The notes under the pieces were generated by a model. It was not told where the DNA came from. It made no database searches and saw only the letters and a list, made by a program, of their open reading frames with translations. A stretch of 64,000 nt of DNA from Catellatospora sichuanensis. Lineage in GTDB: Bacteria; Actinomycetota; Actinomycetes; Mycobacteriales; Micromonosporaceae. Shown in pieces: positions 60,306 through 64,000 of this stretch (its first letter is position 1; each line of letters starts with the position of its first letter). The translations under genes and the position numbers were made by a program. Location of the stretch: positions 310,001-374,000 of the forward strand of contig NZ_VIQO01000001.1 in assembly GCF_007483665.1 (NCBI RefSeq), written 5' to 3'.

Positions 60306-61799
60306 TCAGGCGGGGATGAGGGGGCGGGAGGAGGGTTCGACGGGAGCGGGGAGGCTGCCCTCGCCGCCGAGGTAGCGGTGGATCGCCGCGGCGGCGCTGC
60401 GGCCTTCGGCGATCGCCCACACGATCAGCGAGGCGCCCTTGTGCGCGTCGCCGGCCACGAAGACGCCGTCGGCCGGGGTCTGCCAGTCCGGGCCGCACTC
60501 GACGGTGCCCCGCGGGCTGCGGGCCAGGCCGAGCTGCGTCAGGGCCTCGGCCGCATCCGTGCCCTCGAAGCCGATCGCCAGCAGCACCAGGTCGGCCGGG
60601 ATCTCCCGCGCGGTGCCGGCCACCTCGGTGACCACGCCGCGGCCGTTCACCCGCTCGACGATCACGTCGACCAGCACGATCGCGCGGACGCGGCCCTGCT
60701 CGTCGCCCACGAAACGCTGCACGGCGACGGAGAAGACCCGGTCGCCGCCCTCCTCGTGCGCGGCGTAGTTGCGCAGGATCCACGGCCACGTCGGCCAGGG
60801 GTCGCGGCCCTCGTCGCGGGCGTCCGGGGGCTGCGGGTAGCGGTCGAGCTGGGTCACCGACGCCGCGCCCTGCCGGTGGGCCACGCCCAGGCAGTCCGCG
60901 CCGGTGTCGCCGCCGCCGATGATGATCACGTGTTTGCCGGCGGCGGTGATCTGCGGCTGCGGGCCGCCCGCCACGGCCACATTGGCCTGGGTCAGGTGTG
61001 CCATCGCCTGGTGGATGCCGGACAGCTCGCGGCCCGGGGTGTCGGTCTCGCGGCCCGCCAGCGCGCCGGTGGCCAGCAGCACCGCGTCGTGCTCGGCACG
61101 CAGCTGCGCCGCGGACACGTCCACGCCGACGTTCACGCCGGTGCGGAAGGCCACGCCCTCGGCCAGCAGCTGCTCGACGCGGGCGTCGATGTGCTGCTTC
61201 TCCAGCTTGAAGTCCGGGATGCCGTAGCGGAGCAGGCCGCCGATGGCGTCGTCGCGCTCGTACACGGTCACCGCGTGACCGGCCCGGGCCAGCTGCTGCG
61301 CCGCGGCCAGACCGGCCGGGCCGGACCCGACCACGGCCACCGTCTTGCCCGACGGGGCGACGGCCGGCTGCGGGCGGACCCGGCCGTTCTCGTACGCCCG
61401 ATTGATGATCTCGACCTCGACCTGCTTGATGGTCACGGCACCGCCGGAGCCGGCCGATGTCGCAGTGTCGCCGATGGCCAGCACGCACGACGCCTCGCAC
61501 GGCGCCGGGCACAGCCGCCCGGTGAACTCCGGGAAGTTGTTCGTGCTGTGCAGCGACTGGATCGCGGCGTTCCAGTTGCCGGTGCGGACCAGGTCGTTCC
61601 AGTCCGGGATCCGGTTGCCCAGCGGGCAGCCCTCGTGGCAGAACGGGATGCCGCAGTCCATGCAGCGGCCCGCCTGCTCGCGGATCAGCTCGTCGTCGGC
61701 GGCGGGGTACACCTCGCGCCAGTCCATGATGCGCACCGGCACCGGCCGGCGGGCCGGCAGACGCCGGCCGAAGCGCAGGAAACCATTGGGGTCAGGCAC
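60306..61799 (-). CDS. gltD: Glutamate synthase [NADPH] small subunit
   Basis: 497 residues. The N-terminal Fe-S domain has [17 protein letters not shown] and CPAPCEASC. The FAD site is [29 protein letters not shown] and the NADPH site is [16 protein letters not shown]; the C-terminal FAD motif is [23 protein letters not shown]. It supplies electrons to GltB for converting glutamine and 2-oxoglutarate to glutamate. GTG 61799 overlaps the gltB stop by 8 bases. Confidence 0.96.
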   Translation of the reverse strand: MPDPNGFLRFGRRLPARRPVPVRIMDWREVYPAADDELIREQAGRCMDCGIPFCHEGCPLGNRIPDWNDLVRTGNWNAAIQSLHSTNNFPEFTGRLCPAPCEASCVLAIGDTATSAGSGGAVTIKQVEVEIINRAYENGRVRPQPAVAPSGKTVAVVGSGPAGLAAAQQLARAGHAVTVYERDDAIGGLLRYGIPDFKLEKQHIDARVEQLLAEGVAFRTGVNVGVDVSAAQLRAEHDAVLLATGALAGRETDTPGRELSGIHQAMAHLTQANVAVAGGPQPQITAAGKHVIIIGGGDTGADCLGVAHRQGAASVTQLDRYPQPPDARDEGRDPWPTWPWILRNYAAHEEGGDRVFSVAVQRFVGDEQGRVRAIVLVDVIVERVNGRGVVTEVAGTAREIPADLVLLAIGFEGTDAAEALTQLGLARSPRGTVECGPDWQTPADGVFVAGDAHKGASLIVWAIAEGRSAAAAIHRYLGGEGSLPAPVEPSSRPLIPA

Positions 61800-64000
61800 G
61801 TGCCACCTCCATGACCGCGGCGTCGATGTCGCGGCCGGCAGCCTCGGCGGCCCGCATGGCTTCGATCACGCGCTTGTAGTCGCGCGGGATCACGGCGGTG
61901 AAGCGCTCCACGCTGCCCGCCCAGTCGGCCAGCAGCTTCTCCGCCACCGCCGACCCCGTCTCCTGGAAGTGCCGCTCGACCACCTCGAGCAGGCCCTCCG
62001 CCTCGACCTCGCCGACCGGGCCGAGGTCCACCAGCTCCCGGTTGACCAGCAGCGGGTCCAGGTCGAGCACGAACGCCGCGCCACCGGACATGCCCGCGGC
62101 GAAGTTGCGCCCGGTCGGGCCGAGCACCACCACGGTGCCGCCGGTCATGTACTCGCAGCCGTGGTCGCCCACGCCCTCGACCACCGCGGTCGCGCCGGAG
62201 TTGCGCACCGCGAAGCGCTGGCCGACCCGGCCGCGCAGGTACACCTCACCCGAGGTCGCCCCGTAGAGCAGAGTGTTGCCTGCGATGATCTGGTCCTCGG
62301 CGGCGAACTGGCTGCGCGCGTCCGGGCGCACGATCAGCCGCCCACCGGACAGGCCCTTGCCCGCATAGTCGTTGGCGTCGCCCAGCAGCCGCAGCGTCAC
62401 GCCGCGCGGCACGAACGCGCCGAACGACTGCCCGGCCGTGCCGTGCAGGGTCACGTCGATGGTGCCGTCGGGCAGGCCCGCCCCTCCCGCGCGCCGCACG
62501 ACCTCACCGCCCAGCATCGCGCCCACACTGCGGTGCTCGTTGCGCACCGACACGTCGAACCGCACCGGCGCGCCGGTCAGCAGCGCCGGCTCGGCGTGCC
62601 GCAGCAGCATGTTGTCCAGCGAATTCTCCAGACCGTGGTCCTGGTCGCGCACCTTGCGGGGCGCGTCACCGTAGGGCGAGCTCGGCACGGTCAGCACCGG
62701 CGACAGGTCCAGCCCGTGCGCCTTCCAGTGCTCGGTCGCCGGGGCCAGGTCGAGCAGGTCGGCGCGGCCCACGGCCTCGTCGATGCTGCGCAGGCCCAGC
62801 GCCGCCAGCTGCTCGCGCACCTGCTCGGCGAGGAACCAGAAGAAGTTCTCCACGAACTCCGGCTTGCCGGTGAAACGCTCGCGCAGCACCGGGTTCTGGG
62901 TGGCGATGCCGACCGGGCAGGTGTCCAAGTGGCAGACCCGCATCATGATGCAGCCCTCGACGATCAGCGGGGCGGTGGCGAAGCCGAACTCCTCCGCGCC
63001 CAGCAGCGCCGCCACGATCACGTCGCGGCCGGTCTTGAGCTGGCCGTCGACCTGCACGGTGACCCGGTCGCGCAGCCCGTTGAGCAGCAGTGTCTGCTGC
63101 GTCTCGGCCAGGCCCAGCTCCCACGGGGTGCCCGCGTGCTTGAGCGAGTTCAGCGGGGACGCGCCGGTGCCGCCGTCGTGCCCGGAGATCAGGATGACGT
63201 CGGCCTTCAGCTTGGCCACACCCGCCGCCACCGTGCCGACGCCGACCTCGCTGACCAGCTTGACGTGCACCCGCGCGCCCGGGTTGACGCACTTGACGTC
63301 GAACACCAGCTGCGCCAGGTCCTCGATCGAGTAGATGTCGTGGTGCGGCGGCGGCGAGATCAGGCCGACGCCCGGCGTGGCGTGCCGGGTCTTGGCGATC
63401 CACGGCCACACCTTGTTGCCGGGCAGCTGGCCGCCCTCGCCGGGCTTCGCGCCCTGCGCCATCTTGATCTGGATGTCGTCGGCGTGCACCAGGTATTCGG
63501 TGGTCACGCCGAAGCGGCCGGAGGCCACCTGCTTGACCGCCGAGCGCCGCGCCGGGTCGTAGAGCCGGTCGACGTCCTCGCCGCCCTCGCCGGTGTTCGA
63601 CTTGCCGCCGATGCGGTTCATCGCGATGGCGAGGGTCTCGTGCGCCTCGGCCGAGATCGAGCCGTACGACATCGCGCCGGTGGCGAACCGCTTGACGATC
63701 TCCGTCGCGGGCTCGACCTCCTCGAGCGGGATCGGCGTGGTCTCGGCGAACCGGAACAGCCCGCGCAGCGAGCCCGCCTGCGCGGCCAGCCCGTCGACCT
63801 TCTCGGTGTACCGCTGGAACACGTCGTACTGGCCGGAGCGGGTGGCGTGCTGGAGCAGGAAGACCGTCTCCGGGTTGAACAGGTGCACCTCGCCCTCGCG
63901 GCGCCACTGGTACTCGCCGCCGACCTCCAGCCGCCGGTGCGACTGCTCCGCCGGGTTGGTCGGGTACGCCACCGCGTGCCGCGCGGCGACCTCGGCGTGG
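61792..64000 (-). CDS. gltB: Glutamate synthase large subunit, 3' part
   Basis: The frame is open to the right window edge, so only the C-terminal 735 residues or so are seen. Present are the end of the central domain, the FMN-binding synthase domain ([28 protein letters not shown]), the 3Fe-4S cysteines in [15 protein letters not shown] (C-x5-C-x4-C) and the GXGXG beta-helix domain ([11 protein letters not shown] region). The GATase II N-terminus lies outside the window. The apparent GTG at 63972 is internal: reading continues upstream in frame. Confidence 0.95.
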   Translation of the reverse strand, partial: HAEVAARHAVAYPTNPAEQSHRRLEVGGEYQWRREGEVHLFNPETVFLLQHATRSGQYDVFQRYTEKVDGLAAQAGSLRGLFRFAETTPIPLEEVEPATEIVKRFATGAMSYGSISAEAHETLAIAMNRIGGKSNTGEGGEDVDRLYDPARRSAVKQVASGRFGVTTEYLVHADDIQIKMAQGAKPGEGGQLPGNKVWPWIAKTRHATPGVGLISPPPHHDIYSIEDLAQLVFDVKCVNPGARVHVKLVSEVGVGTVAAGVAKLKADVILISGHDGGTGASPLNSLKHAGTPWELGLAETQQTLLLNGLRDRVTVQVDGQLKTGRDVIVAALLGAEEFGFATAPLIVEGCIMMRVCHLDTCPVGIATQNPVLRERFTGKPEFVENFFWFLAEQVREQLAALGLRSIDEAVGRADLLDLAPATEHWKAHGLDLSPVLTVPSSPYGDAPRKVRDQDHGLENSLDNMLLRHAEPALLTGAPVRFDVSVRNEHRSVGAMLGGEVVRRAGGAGLPDGTIDVTLHGTAGQSFGAFVPRGVTLRLLGDANDYAGKGLSGGRLIVRPDARSQFAAEDQIIAGNTLLYGATSGEVYLRGRVGQRFAVRNSGATAVVEGVGDHGCEYMTGGTVVVLGPTGRNFAAGMSGGAAFVLDLDPLLVNRELVDLGPVGEVEAEGLLEVVERHFQETGSAVAEKLLADWAGSVERFTAVIPRDYKRVIEAMRAAEAAGRDIDAAVMEVARA

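Noticed and set aside
63789-63972. GTG 63972 as the gltB start
   Set aside because: The frame stays open to the window edge with typical GltB sequence, and the large subunit needs a further N-terminal domain.

Overview
The window is a chromosomal segment of a very GC-rich actinobacterium, most likely a member of the Micromonosporaceae. The grounds are: a DUF397 tail at the left edge, an ANTAR regulator of the PdtaR type, a BldN-like ECF sigma factor next to a BldC-like regulator, F420-dependent enzyme families, and many genes whose TANNNT -10 box lies only 6-8 bases before the start codon. The order uvrB-coaE-rpsA-polA-(liv genes)-pdtaR-pyk-gltDB resembles, from memory and not computed, the core region of Streptomyces and Mycobacterium chromosomes. 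No prophage, transposase or CRISPR array was seen.

Layout. 1-7.3 kb: DUF397 tail, a VOC protein, and a three-gene MacB/FtsX-type exporter coupled by 4-base overlaps. 7.4-14.5 kb: secreted SH3/glucosaminidase protein, typA, a YhhN protein, then a penicillin-binding-type hydrolase and a dipeptide epimerase-NlpC/P60 pair that look like muropeptide metabolism. 14.6-15.8 kb: terC under a yybP-ykoY (Mn2+) riboswitch. 15.9-25.4 kb: nadR-pnuC for NAD salvage, small enzymes, a GNAT protein, a secreted GH10 xylanase and a hemerythrin protein. 25.4-40.3 kb: uvrB, a duplicated-domain lipoprotein, coaE, rpsA, two SAM methyltransferase/permease units, a subtilase, gluconokinase, polA and a PPOX F420 enzyme. 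40.4-48.5 kb: a polar amino-acid ABC transporter and a complete livKHMGF operon. 48.5-56.5 kb: a lipoprotein, pdtaR, tRNA-Leu(CAA) with a LAGLIDADG gene directly behind it, a TauE/SafE exporter with an Rrf2 regulator, tesB, pyk and an LLM oxidoreductase. 56.5-60.3 kb: an XRE-type regulator divergent from a five-gene BldN-like sigma operon, then an isolated membrane protein. 60.3 kb to the end: gltD and the 3' part of gltB.

Between genes the window carries an unusual load of palindromic elements. One 57-bp family has three copies, two of them inverted around the PPOX gene. One 67-bp family has two copies with oppositely oriented centres. Several others are single. Other points for follow-up are two micro-ORFs that link the permease and ATPase of the amino-acid transporter by ATGA overlaps, a hairpin-rich leader with a 12-codon coupled ORF before the sigma factor, and the tRNA-linked LAGLIDADG gene.
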